Shown: positions 54,724 to 64,000 of the stretch, in pieces
Position numbering within the stretch: the stretch's first letter is position 1
Layout of the letters: the number at the start of each line of letters is the position of its first letter
NCBI GenBank assembly: GCA_961205875.1
Contig: OY540822.1
Coordinates: 5,086,501 to 5,150,500, forward strand
Reading direction: 5' to 3'
Origin: Sialis fuliginosa
Lineage: Eukaryota; Arthropoda; Insecta; Megaloptera; Sialidae
DNA length: 64,000 nucleotides
Program-made: the position numbers and the translations under genes
Notes under the pieces: model-generated
The model's database searches: none
Told to the model about the DNA's origin: nothing
The model's input: only the letters and a program-made list of their open reading frames with translations

Positions 54724-54964
54724 TTGAGTAAAGAATAACAAGAGAAACAACGCAATGTATTTTGATGAAACGGGGACGATGTTCCAAGCTCTAGATGGCA
54801 GCACTCAAGCCATCTTACAATCGGAACTTGAACTAACTTATTATCCAAGATACAAAATTATCCGTCCCGTACCCCTCGCTTGACAGCACACTAAGCTTAA
54901 GCTCCGCCTATACCCAAACCAGTTTAATATATGTACTACTAGTTTCTGTTCATGTTAATGTAAA
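54724..54964 (+). repeat. 241-bp direct repeat, copy 1
   Basis: Nearly identical (about five differences seen) to 62977-63217, from ATTGAGTAAAGAATAACAAG to TTCATGTTAATGTAAAC. Confidence 0.85.
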
Positions 54965-55175
54965 CATCGAAGCGGCGGCTTTAACTATTTTACACATTGT
55001 GACTTGTGATTCGTACTATTATTTTCTTTTTAACCTTTCGTCGGGCGCGACTGATCTATTTGATACATTTCTAACATGAATATGTATTTATATGTAATTG
55101 AAAAAGTTATGTTAGTAGTTGAAAAATTATTGGTATAATAAATGTATTATTAAAATTAAAATAATGAACAAACTC

Positions 55176-56130
55176 TTTTTTAGGGTTCCGAAGAAACCCT
55201 ATTAATCTCACTTTGTCGTCCGTCCGTCCGTCATTTTCAGTCAAAGCAAAATATCTCGTTAACTATATAAGCTAATAACTTGAAATTTTTACTGAACATG
55301 TAAAATAATGCCTTCTAGTAAAATATGTACTTTGTTGAAAAAATAATTTTTCAGGGTTGACGCTAAGGAGAAGTTAGGTAAACAAAATATTTTTTTTATA
55401 TCAAGGCATGTGGCACGTTAAAATGTATAACCAAACCAGTGGAATTTGACGCTTTTTCTTATTTTTTTTTAAATCAAAAATTGCGCCAGCAGGGAGCTTT
55501 AAAGCAAATAAAAAAAAAAAAAACAATTCTATATCAAGACGTGTGGGGTATCAAAATGTAGATTTCAATAAGTAAAATTTGACCCTATTTTTCTAACTCA
55601 AAAATAGCGCCAGCAGGAGGCTAAAAGCAGTTTTTAATTTTGCCCCCCCCCCCCCCCTCTACCTTGGTAACTACTGGTTCAAAAAATCTGCAAAAATTTG
55701 GTAACGTGGCTTTAGTGAGACTACCAACGACAAATACTAAAGTCAATAATTTCATTTTAAATTTTGGAATAATAGTGACGGGTGTCAGAATTTTTAATTT
55801 TCATATCTAGGCATGTGGGTTATCGAAATATAGATCTCAATTAGTAGAATATGACCATATTTTATTTTTTTTCTAACTCAAAAATGGCGCCTATAGGAGA
55901 CTAAAAGTAATATTTTATTTTATCCCCCCCCCCCTCTAACTTTGTAACTACTGGCTCAAAAAAACTGGAAAAAAAAATTGGTAATGAGGCTGTGGTGAGA
56001 CTACCTAAGATAAATACTAAAGTCAACAATATAATTTTAAATTTTGGAATAATAGGGAGGGACGTCATAGAATTTTTTATTTTTATTTTCATATATAGGC
56101 ATGTGGGGTGTCAAAATATAGATAACAATT
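55176..56130 (+). repeat. GGGTTCCG/CCGTCCGTC-type dispersed repeat
   Basis: Starts TTTAGGGTTCCGAAGAAACC and GTCGTCCGTCCGTCCGTC; inverted relative to 52053-52740. Internally duplicated: 55600-55830 and 55870-56110 share AACTCAAAAATAGCGCC, poly-C, ACTACTGG and GGCATGTGGG text, so a tandem of about 280 bp. Poly-C runs of 15 and 11 lie at 55643 and 55924. Confidence 0.6.
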
Positions 56131-57000
56131 AGTAGAATTTATTTTTATTTATACTAATATTATAAATGCGAAAGTGTGTCTTATATTCTGAAGAAGGACA
56201 TGGGCAACATAGTCTCCCGAAAAAACAACACCTAAAGGATTGCAAGGGGGTGGAAAAGTTTGTATGGAAAAAAATTGTTTGGTCATTAATATTTCACCCC
56301 CTGTTATTTATTCAGGGTTGTAATTGGTTTCATTCTATCCGGCGGAAAAAATACCACGAGGGTTGGGGTTTTAGAAGGAAAAAAAACACCTTATCTCACA
56401 TAGGAATTGAGTTATTTACGATTTTGTATAATGAATGAAAAAAAAGGAATATTTCACCCCCTATTCAAATATGAAGAGTTTTAATTAGTTTTATTAGATC
56501 CGGCGGGAGAAATACTACGGGGTTGAGGATTTTAGAGGTAAAACAACCCCCTATCACGCATATGAGCCGTGATATTTACGTTTTTCTATAATGAATAAAA
56601 GGAAACAAATTTAATATTTCACCCCCTTTCATATATGGATAGTTTTAATTTGTTTCATTCGATCGGGTGGGGGGGGGGGGGGGGGGAATACCACTTTTTT
56701 GGGTAACGGCTATTTAACCCATTAAGGATCAAAATAACAATTTTTTTCGTCAATCTTTGAGCTCATTGAATCATTAAGAATAATGGAAGTAATATAAATA
56801 AAAGTAATGTATTTTACTATTTTCGAGTGTGCTCTTTCTATTTCCGGGTTCAAAATTACATTTTTATGGCTCTGAAAAAAAAATATGGCGAATTTTAAGT
56901 CGAAAAGTATCAAAAAATAAGAGATTTTTTATTTTCACCTTTTTTTCGAGTCGAAAGAGTATCAGAATTGAATTGAAACTATGATCAACGGTGATCGGAG
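56131..57000. repeat. ATAAATGCGAAAGTGTGT-type dispersed repeat, copy 1
   Basis: Starts near ACTAATATTATAAATGCGAA, then holds tandem units with TTTCACCCCCT and CGGCGGRA-type text (three units to about 56700) and a G18 run at 56669-56686. No gene; the frames here are chance. Confidence 0.55.
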
Positions 57001-58793
57001 GTATCAGAGTTTAAGAAAACATTTTTTTTCTCACCTTAAACCATTTTAAACTCACCAAAATGTTAAAAATAATAAAAAAAATTGTAAAATTAAGATTTTT
57101 TTTTGTATCATGCTTTTATGAGCTACTTATAATAAAAGTGAAATTCTATGTTAGATACACTATTACAGTAAATATTTTCACTCATTCCCCGTTTTTAATT
57201 CAATATGGTGGGGGTAAAAATTAAAAAATCATAATTTTTTTCGGAATTTTTAGTGATAAGACATTATAAACTACATGTTTTATATCTTTCAGTCATATTC
57301 AAATTACTGTGTACATTTTGGGGTGCTTTTTTATTGTGAGTCCCCTTGCCTCTCTCTGATAGCTGACTTATTTTAGTGTTTGTTTTTGAAACACATCGCA
57401 AAATCTCGTCACATTCCTTACACAATATTCTAGTTCTTATTGGACAATTTGAACAAGCTTTCAATGTTTCAAGCCGAGATTTTACGTGTGGTTTTCGACG
57501 TTTCAGCTTACCTTTTAGAATGTAATGTCGTGAAATCTTTTATTCCAATTTTTTTTCATTGCTTTAAATCCATACTAATATTACATATGCGAAAGTGTGT
57601 TTGTCTGTTTTTTTTTACCTTTTCACGACTAAGCCGATGAACCGATCTTCATGAAATTTGGCTGGAAGATAGCTTGCATCCTGAAGAACGACATATGCTA
57701 CTTTGTATCCCGAAAAATGTATTAGATAAAAAAATGGGTGTGTAAAATTTGACCTGTTTATCGATTATCATACAAAAATTTGTATTATCTATATGTATTA
57801 TTTACCTAACCGAACTTAAAAAATTGTAAATATTTCGGCTCCTATGCGAGAGAGGGTACTTCCCCATAGTATTTTTCCCGCCGGATCGAATGAAAATAAT
57901 TACGACTCACCATACGCGACAGGGGATGCAATATTAAATTATTATTTTTTCTGTTTTTCTTTATATGTAGAAACATTCCAGCCGTCGCGTCGGCCTAAAA
58001 AAAGGATTTTTATTTCTTCAAAATATCAAAAAAAATGTACATAAATAATAAAAATTTCGATGATATTTGGTCAAAAGTAATTTTAATAAATAATATTTGA
58101 GAAATAAAAACAAAAACAAAAGAATTTTTAATTTTTATTGAAGAAGATAAAAAAACTTATTTTGTATATATTATTATATGTAATATGTATCGGTCCACAA
58201 TCCATATTCTATGTTTAAAGCAATGTAGATACAAAAAACCGCAGAACCATATTTTTAGTTTTGATATATTTTTATATTAATTTGAAATGAATAAAACGAT
58301 CAATCTAATTTTACTTATTATATCATCAGTAATGTAACATCGCGTCACAAATTTAAATTTCTTACAACTTATAAAAACCTATTTTAAAGCAAAAATCTAT
58401 TATATTATTGATAGCAGCAATTATCTCAAATAATTTTAACATTACATATTTTTTTTGTTTTATTTAAAAGAAAAAGATAATAAGTAACGAATATTTCTTG
58501 CAACGTTCTTGCCGCCTTTGTATCACGTATCAGCCGACTTAAAATAATGTAAACAAGACGTTCGTAAATCATTTTAGAAGGGCGGAGCTTAAAATCTGAC
58601 GATTTAGCAGAGTCGAAAACCAGATATTTCATATGAATAATTAATAATTTTTTCAATAGATACCAGCACTTCCTGGGGCTCAAATAGTGCATGGTTCATA
58701 TATCTACTGCGTTTCAACTCTCCCATATACGTTGTTTCTCTTGTTATTCTTTACTCAATGATATTAGTCACATTAGAAAGGTTTTTCAATACT
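57001..58793. other. Repeat-rich 3' flank of zinc-finger gene 2, no gene
   Basis: 57570-57960 is a second copy of the GCGAAAGTGTGT repeat. 58726-58757 is a 32-bp inverted match to the start of the 241-bp direct repeat. The rest is AT-rich with no coding sign. Confidence 0.45.
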
Positions 58794-59033
58794 ATGTTTA
58801 TGTTTTGCTAAATGTTGTATTTGTTTACAGCTATAATTACATCGATTGCATTTAAAAGGTCGTTTTTTAGAATGTGTTAATTTATGCTTTAAAAAGTAGT
58901 ATTTTTTGGTATGAGATAAATGTCTTAATAAACTTGCTTTTTGTTTACAGCTATATTTACATCGGTCGTATTTAAATGGTTTTTCATGAATATCTGTTAC
59001 TAAACTTGCTTTTTGTCTACAGCTCTATTCACA
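58794..59033 (-). pseudogene. Degenerate finger tail downstream of zinc-finger gene 2
   Basis: Right after the stop the minus strand continues in the same frame as KCD*CE*SCRQKASL, then KYDRCKYSCKQKASLLRH, then CNRCNYSCKQIQHLAKHK. Two stops replace ordinary finger codons (Gln and Tyr positions) and one finger has lost its His pair. This is an untranslated remnant of a formerly longer finger array. Confidence 0.8.
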
Positions 59034-60749
59034 TTAGTCACATTTCAAAAGTATTTTACTAGTATGTGTTAATTTATGTGTTGATAAATTTGCTTTTTGT
59101 TTACAGCTGTATTCACATATGTCGCATTTAAAAGGTCTTTCATTAGTATGAATTAAATCATGTCGTAATAAACTTGCTTTTTGTCTACAGCTGTATTCAC
59201 ATCGATCGCATTTAAAAGGTTTTTTATCAGTATGTGTTAATTTATGTGTTAATAAACTTGCTTTTTGTCTACAGCTGTATTCACATTGGTCGCATTTAAA
59301 AGGTCTTTCATTAGTATGTGTTAGTTTATGCCTTGCTAAATTACTGCTACTTTTACAACTATAATCACAATGGTTGCATTTTAAAGGTTTTTCATTAGTA
59401 TGTGTTAGTTTATGCTTTGCTAAATAGCCACTACTTTTAAAGCTATTATCACAATGGTTGCATTTAAAAGGTTTTTCATTAGTATGTGTTAGTTTATGCC
59501 TTGCTAAATTACAACTACTTTTACAGCTATAATCGCAACGGTTACATTTAAAAGGTTTTTCATTGGTATGTGTTAGTTTATGCTTTGCTAAATGATTGCT
59601 ACTTTTACAGCTATAATCGCAATAGATGCATTTAAAAGGTCTTTCAGTTGTATGTGTTAGTTTATGCCCTGCTAAATCTGTGCTACGCTTACAGCTATAA
59701 TCACAATGGTCGCATTTAAACGGTCTTTCATTAGTATGTGTTAGATTATGTCTTGCTAAATCTGTGCTACTTTTACAGCTATAATCACAATTGTTGCATT
59801 TAAAAGCTCTTTCATTGGTATGTGTTAGTTTATGCCTTGCTAAATTACCGTTACTTTTAAAGCTATAATCGCAATGGTTGCATTTAAAAGGTCTTTCATT
59901 AGTATGTGTTAGTTTATGCTTTGCTAAATAGTCGCTACTTTTAAAGCTATAATTGCAATGAATGCATTTAAAAGGTTTTTCATTAGTATGTGTTTGTTTA
60001 TGTTTTGCTAAACTATCGCTACGTATACAGCTATAATTGCAAAGGTCACATTTAAAACGTTTTTCTTTAGTATGTGTTAATAAATGCTTTGCTAAATCCA
60101 TGCTACTTTTACAGTTATATTCGCAATGGTTACATTTAAAAGGTTTTTCATTAGTATGTATTAGTTTATGCCTTACTAAATTACTGCTACTTTTACAGCT
60201 ATAATCGCAATGCTTGCATTTAAAAGGTTTTTCATTAGTATGTGTTAGTTTATGCTTTGCTAAATACTTGCTACTTTTACAACTATAATCGCAGTGGTCG
60301 CATTTAAAAGGATTTTCATTAGTATGCTTTAGTTTATGTGTTACTAAATTTGCTTTTTGATTACAGCTATATTCACATTGGTTGCATTTAAGATGTTTTT
60401 CTTTAATATGTATTAATTTATGACTTAACAAATTTTGTTTCTTTTTACAACTATACTTGCACTGATCACATTTATGTTTTTCTAATTTTACAGTAGTTTT
60501 ATGAGAACGTTGCTTAGTTGAACTTGACTCATTGTACATTATTTCATTTTTATAATTTGTAGAAATAATTAGATCTTCATTTTCTAATTCTTCCTTCTTA
60601 ATTTTGGGTACATATTCTTCTTTAATAACCAAGTCTTCCTGAAAACCCATCATTATTTTAATGTCACAATTTGTTTTTAAAGGATCTTTGTTTTCTTGTT
60701 GTTCGCTTCTAGATTCTGGTATGTTTTCTTCTTTAACAACCATCTTTTC
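59034..60749 (-). CDS. Zinc-finger gene 2, exon 2 (finger exon)
   Basis: Acceptor TTTTTTCAG at 60750-60758. The open frame continues six codons upstream of the acceptor to an ATG, which is likely intron. Intron length 685 nt, against 2,195 nt in gene 1, the difference being partly the TIR element. Confidence 0.92.
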   Translation of the reverse strand, partial: EKMVVKEENIPESRSEQQENKDPLKTNCDIKIMMGFQEDLVIKEEYVPKIKKEELENEDLIISTNYKNEIMYNESSSTKQRSHKTTVKLEKHKCDQCKYSCKKKQNLLSHKLIHIKEKHLKCNQCEYSCNQKANLVTHKLKHTNENPFKCDHCDYSCKSSKYLAKHKLTHTNEKPFKCKHCDYSCKSSSNLVRHKLIHTNEKPFKCNHCEYNCKSSMDLAKHLLTHTKEKRFKCDLCNYSCIRSDSLAKHKQTHTNEKPFKCIHCNYSFKSSDYLAKHKLTHTNERPFKCNHCDYSFKSNGNLARHKLTHTNERAFKCNNCDYSCKSSTDLARHNLTHTNERPFKCDHCDYSCKRSTDLAGHKLTHTTERPFKCIYCDYSCKSSNHLAKHKLTHTNEKPFKCNRCDYSCKSSCNLARHKLTHTNEKPFKCNHCDNSFKSSGYLAKHKLTHTNEKPLKCNHCDYSCKSSSNLARHKLTHTNERPFKCDQCEYSCRQKASLLTHKLTHTDKKPFKCDRCEYSCRQKASLLRHDLIHTNERPFKCDICEYSCKQKANLSTHKLTHTSKILLKCD

Positions 60750-61545
60750 CTGAAAAACGTAATTCAATACAGTAATAAATTGAATTTGTTTTTTGTAATT
60801 TTTTACAGATAATGCTAAAAATATTACAAAAATAACTTTTGGATCATCAGCAAGCTGCTCTTTTTAAAACTAAATTATTAATGCTACACACTTTTAACAT
60901 ATATTGATTACTGAATTTTATTTTCACCCCTACCCCCTATTTGATTAGCTTCATTTTTTTTTACCACACTACCAAAGTGGAACCGAGTCAAACAGAGCAC
61001 GCGATATACTTATCATCTCGGTTCCTCTTTTATAACAAGTTGCGCAATGCAACGTGTTTTACACCTTTCCTATTAGGAATACACAAAAAATGGTTAGGTA
61101 TTTTTTTTTGTATAAAATATAAGATATTTTAACTTTTGTTTGAAACATATTCTAAAACTGCACTTCGTTTCAAATTATAAACGAAAAATTAACTTTTTGT
61201 TTTTCTTTATTTTTTTTTAAAAGTTTTCAATTTTAATATTTTTGTTTTAGTTCCGAAACATCTAAAAAATGCTTAAGTTAAAAAAATACGTTAATTATAT
61301 TACAGTTCATAAAACAATTTTATTGTTCCGAAGCCTCTGTTTTCTGTTTGAGAATTTGTCAAACATACTATATGAAATGAAACCTAACCCGTACATACTA
61401 ACATGTAATTCAATTTTAACTTTGTGTTTCTTACCTCATATTCCTGTTTGTAGTGTTCAGAATATTCATCAAAGGTTTCAATATCTTGAAGACATTCGAC
61501 GTATTCTATTTCTTCTTTTATAAATTCCTGTTTAACGTGAAACAT
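59034..61545 (-). CDS. C2H2 zinc-finger protein 2 (two coding exons, seventeen fingers)
   Basis: Exon 1 is 61435-61545 (37 codons), exon 2 is 59034-60749 (571 codons), phase 0 at the junction; about 608 residues. The acidic N-terminal third (MFHVKQEFIKEEIEYVE; MVVKEENIPES; DLVIKEEYVPK) matches protein 1. Seventeen fingers follow, joined by THTNE.PFKC linkers. Fingers 1-2 and 15-17 are of the CxQKAxLLxH type as in protein 1; fingers 3-14 are of a different, uniform CKSSxxLAKHKLTH type. Three fingers (7, 8, 13) have F in place of the fifth-position C seen in the others, which does not touch the zinc ligands. The protein ends in an incomplete finger (LLKCD) where the stop cuts a longer array. 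Probably a nuclear DNA-binding protein; target unknown. Confidence 0.88.
61435..61545 (-). CDS. Zinc-finger gene 2, exon 1
   Basis: MFHVKQEFIKEEIEYVECLQ to QEYE, then a GTAAG donor. Paralogous to 41357-41467 with the same length. Confidence 0.82.
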
Positions 61546-61826
61546 TTCAACACAGTACTATTACAAATTTGCTTATAAATATAATAGCACACAGGACATA
61601 AACAAACGTATAATCTTACATTAATCGATTAATATAGCTTTTTATAAGATACGATTATGTCTATGTTAAAGAACTATTTTGATTATTTTTGATAATTATG
61701 ACATTTATGCAAATTTAATGGCTGCGTATTCCGCGCATGCGCTGTCCTTCGTTCTCTGGCTGCGTCTGTGAACTAGAGCAGTGGTACTCAACATTTTCAT
61801 ATTGTTTCCTTCGTTTTATATTAATA
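61546..61826. promoter_or_regulatory. Zinc-finger gene 2 upstream region
   Basis: Short AT-rich 5' flank with a GC-rich CCGCGCATGCGCTGTCC at 61731-61747, similar in place to TTCCGCGCAAGCG upstream of gene 1. The end (61770-61800) belongs to the duplicated block. Confidence 0.35.
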
Positions 61827-62433
61827 ACTAGCTGATACCCGCGGCTTCGCTCGCGCGAATTTCTAAACTCCCACCCCCGTAATTATAACCCTCCATAAAT
61901 GACAGGGGATAAAATATGAAATTTTTCTTGTTTTACTTTTTATTCATTATACAAAATCGTAAATATCTCGGTTCCTATGAGATAGGGGATTGTTTCCCCT
62001 CCCCCATAGTATTTTTTCCGTCAGATCGAATACAATCCTCCATACATGACAAGGGATTAAATATTAAGTAATTCTTTTTTTTTTTGCTTTTTATTCATTA
62101 TAAATATAATATATAATAATAAATTTCGGTTCCTATATGAGATAGGAGGTTCTTTTTTTCCCCTAAACTCCCCGTCTACGTAGTATTTTTGCTGCCGCAT
62201 CGAATAAAATTAATTGCAACCCTCCATACGTGACAGGAAATGAAATAAAAAAAAAAAAAAATTACCATACAAACTTTTACACCCCCTTTTGAATTTCGAA
62301 AAATCCTTTCTTAGTGGGTGCTTACCTCATAAAAGGAAGACACTCCTGAAATTTCACGTTTCTAGGTCCACGGGTTTCAGCTCGGCGATGATGAATCAGT
62401 CATTCAGGACATGTAATTATATGTATATAGATT
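61827..62433. repeat. TAGCTGATACCC dispersed repeat
   Basis: Starts TAGCTGATACCCGCGGCTTC and ends ATGTATATAGATTA; splits the block shared with 52930-53290, so it inserted after that duplication. Confidence 0.7.
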
Positions 62434-62976
62434 AATTATTCTTTAAAAAATTAAGTGCAGGATAAGTGAAATAACAACACTTACCTACTTAATTATGTTT
62501 ATTTTAATTAATTTTTTTACAACATTTTAACATCCAAAGATGGCTTTGGACATGGGCACTCGCAGTCTGAAAGGAGGGGGATGGAGGCTGAGCACTTCTC
62601 CCCTTGGATCGAGTAAATTGATGCAATAATTATTTCAATCTTTAATCTACTCGTGAAAAAAATCAAATAAAAAATTATATAAAAGTTTATTGGTGTAATT
62701 ATTTATGTACAAGTTTTGTATCTATTATGGTATACAAATATAATTTATAACTACTCTTAATAAATACATTCTTACAACTAAGTACATATTACCATATATT
62801 AAACATACTAATATAACCCATCTCGCATTTTATAACTTTGTTTGGCATCCCTATAGATGGCAACATTAGCACCAGATTTAGTAATTAGCTAATGTACAAA
62901 CCATTTTTAGATATCGGCACTAGAGATCGTTTTGATCTATTTTTGTGACGAATTTTGTTATTTCTATACAATATCA
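62434..62976 (+). repeat. Duplicated block, copy of 52980-53290
   Basis: 62545-62800 matches 53045-53280. 62800-62976 is unmatched AT-rich DNA. Confidence 0.6.
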
Positions 62977-63217
62977 TTGAGTAAAGAATAACAAGAGAAA
63001 CAACGCAATGTATTTTGATGAAACGGGGACGATGTTCCAAGCTCTAGGTGGCAGCACTCAAGCCATCTTACAATCGGAACTTGAACTAACTTATTATCCA
63101 AGATACAAAATTATCCGTCCCGTGCCCCTCGCTTGACAGCACACAAAGCTTAAGCTCCGCCTTTACCCAAACCAGTTTAATATATATATTACTAGTTTCT
63201 GTTCATGTTAATGTAAA
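62977..63217 (+). repeat. 241-bp direct repeat, copy 2
   Basis: See 54724-54964; same orientation, 8,253 bp apart, with zinc-finger gene 2 between. Confidence 0.85.
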
Positions 63218-63620
63218 CCATAGATAAGTAAATACTATAGATAGGCAACTCTCATGTATTCAAAAATTAATCAGCGCTTTTGTGAGTGTAGTCATGACGT
63301 CATTTTAAAATCCCGCTAAATTTAAATATCCTCAATACAGCTATTATTTTATATTTATATTTGAACATAAAAAATATATTATTAAAACAAGTAATTATGA
63401 ACACTTATTTTAATAACATAATTTTATGTTCAATGCTATATAAAAATTCAATATTATGTATTAACTGAAAAACAAAGTATAGTTTACAAGAAAATAAATT
63501 TATTTGTTTAAATATACGTATTATATTTAATATAAAAAGATCAACAAATTATAAAGAACAGGAATAATAATTAATATTATTTTAATTAATGAACTATTTA
63601 TTTTTTAAGCTATATGCTAA
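63218..63620. other. AT-rich spacer without gene
   Basis: Nothing recognised beyond short A/T runs. Confidence 0.4.
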
Positions 63621-64000
63621 TACAGGGTGGCGCAAAGGAAGCAATTGGTTTTTAAACATTTACATTAAGTATATTTTTAAATTCTTAAATTATTTTGATG
63701 AGATATGATAAACTATAATTTATGGAGATTTTTTAAAGCTACTTATGGAACACTACGTCGAGCAAATGACCCCCATTTTCTGCCTTACAAAATGTCCATG
63801 ACATCAGTTAAAATACTGAGAGTTGACGCCTCAATTTCAGCTCAAATATTGTGTTTTAACTGCTGGATAGTCGTTGGCTTATTAACATAAACCCTCCCCT
63901 TTAGATATCCCCAAAGATGATAATCTGAGGCTGTTAAGTCCGGTGAACAAGGAAGCCAGTTGACTGCCGAGTTTTTTGAAATTATCTGTTCGCCAAAAAA
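63621..64000 (-). mobile_element. Tc1/mariner-type element, right end, cut by the window edge
   Basis: A TA at 63621-63622 is followed by CAGGGTGGCGCAAAG, a terminal repeat typical for this group. On the minus strand, 63739-64000 encodes the transposase C-terminus: NWLPCSPDLTASDYHLWGYL (third catalytic Asp region), KGRVYVNKPTTIQQLKHNI, then an in-frame stop, and in a shifted frame NGGHLLDVVFHK* at the end. The stop and frameshift make this copy inactive. Confidence 0.78.

Noticed and set aside
54724..54964. The 241-bp direct repeats as LTRs of a single 8.5-kb retroelement
   Set aside because: No gag, pol or primer-binding site between them, no TG...CA ends or target duplication; the interior holds a host zinc-finger gene.
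1..64000. tRNA, rRNA, CRISPR arrays or bacterial operons
   Set aside because: None seen; spliced genes and insect transposons show a nuclear eukaryotic sequence. Direct repeats found are transposon parts or zinc-finger codons.

Overview
This is a eukaryotic, AT-rich, transposon-dense window from an insect genome, most likely a moth or butterfly. The signs are spliced genes with GT/AG introns, a two-exon C-type lectin domain resembling lepidopteran immulectins, an intact errantivirus (17.6/297/TED type), Penelope, PIF/Harbinger, hAT-like and Tc1/mariner elements, and several non-LTR retrotransposon families. Nothing prokaryotic was seen (no operons, no CRISPR).

Four host genes can be supported. 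A C-type lectin lies at 1682-3278 (+). A stomatin/Mec2-type band-7 gene lies at 28800-35571 (-); six coding exons are present and the last exon is not found here. Two paralogous C2H2 zinc-finger genes, each with a 37-codon KEE-rich first exon and a long finger exon, lie at 38058-41467 (-) and 59034-61545 (-). Further lectin exon fragments occur at about 541-619, 33802-33897 and 50499-50651, so a lectin family has been copied and broken across the window. One fragment lies in stomatin intron 1.

Layout: 0-5.1 kb lectin locus with a TIR element holding a Penelope fragment; 5.1-7.1 kb AT-rich repeats; 7.1-8.3 kb decayed Harbinger transposase; 8.4-12.6 kb decayed Ty3/Gypsy element; 13-16.7 kb non-LTR fragments split by an 866-bp hAT-like element; 19.3-26.9 kb complete errantivirus with apparently identical 322-bp LTRs, gag, pol, env and a CTCG target duplication; 28.8-35.6 kb stomatin with a large repeat-filled first intron; 38-41.5 kb zinc-finger gene 1 with an 824-bp TIR element in its intron; 43.2-47.5 kb RNase H-bearing non-LTR element with the reverse transcriptase core deleted; 49-50 kb inverted non-LTR ORF1; 50.7-52.8 kb long foldback element split by another repeat; 53-58 kb repeats; 58.8-61.5 kb zinc-finger gene 2; 61.8-64 kb repeats and the end of a Tc1/mariner transposase.

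The best candidates for a second look are the young errantivirus (slippery heptamer, candidate spliced env leader, env running into the 3' LTR), insertions dated by paralogous empty sites inside this window, the dispersed lectin family, and the two zinc-finger paralogs with a block-amplified finger array and a nonsense-truncated tail. All similarities were judged by eye; no alignment or database search was run.
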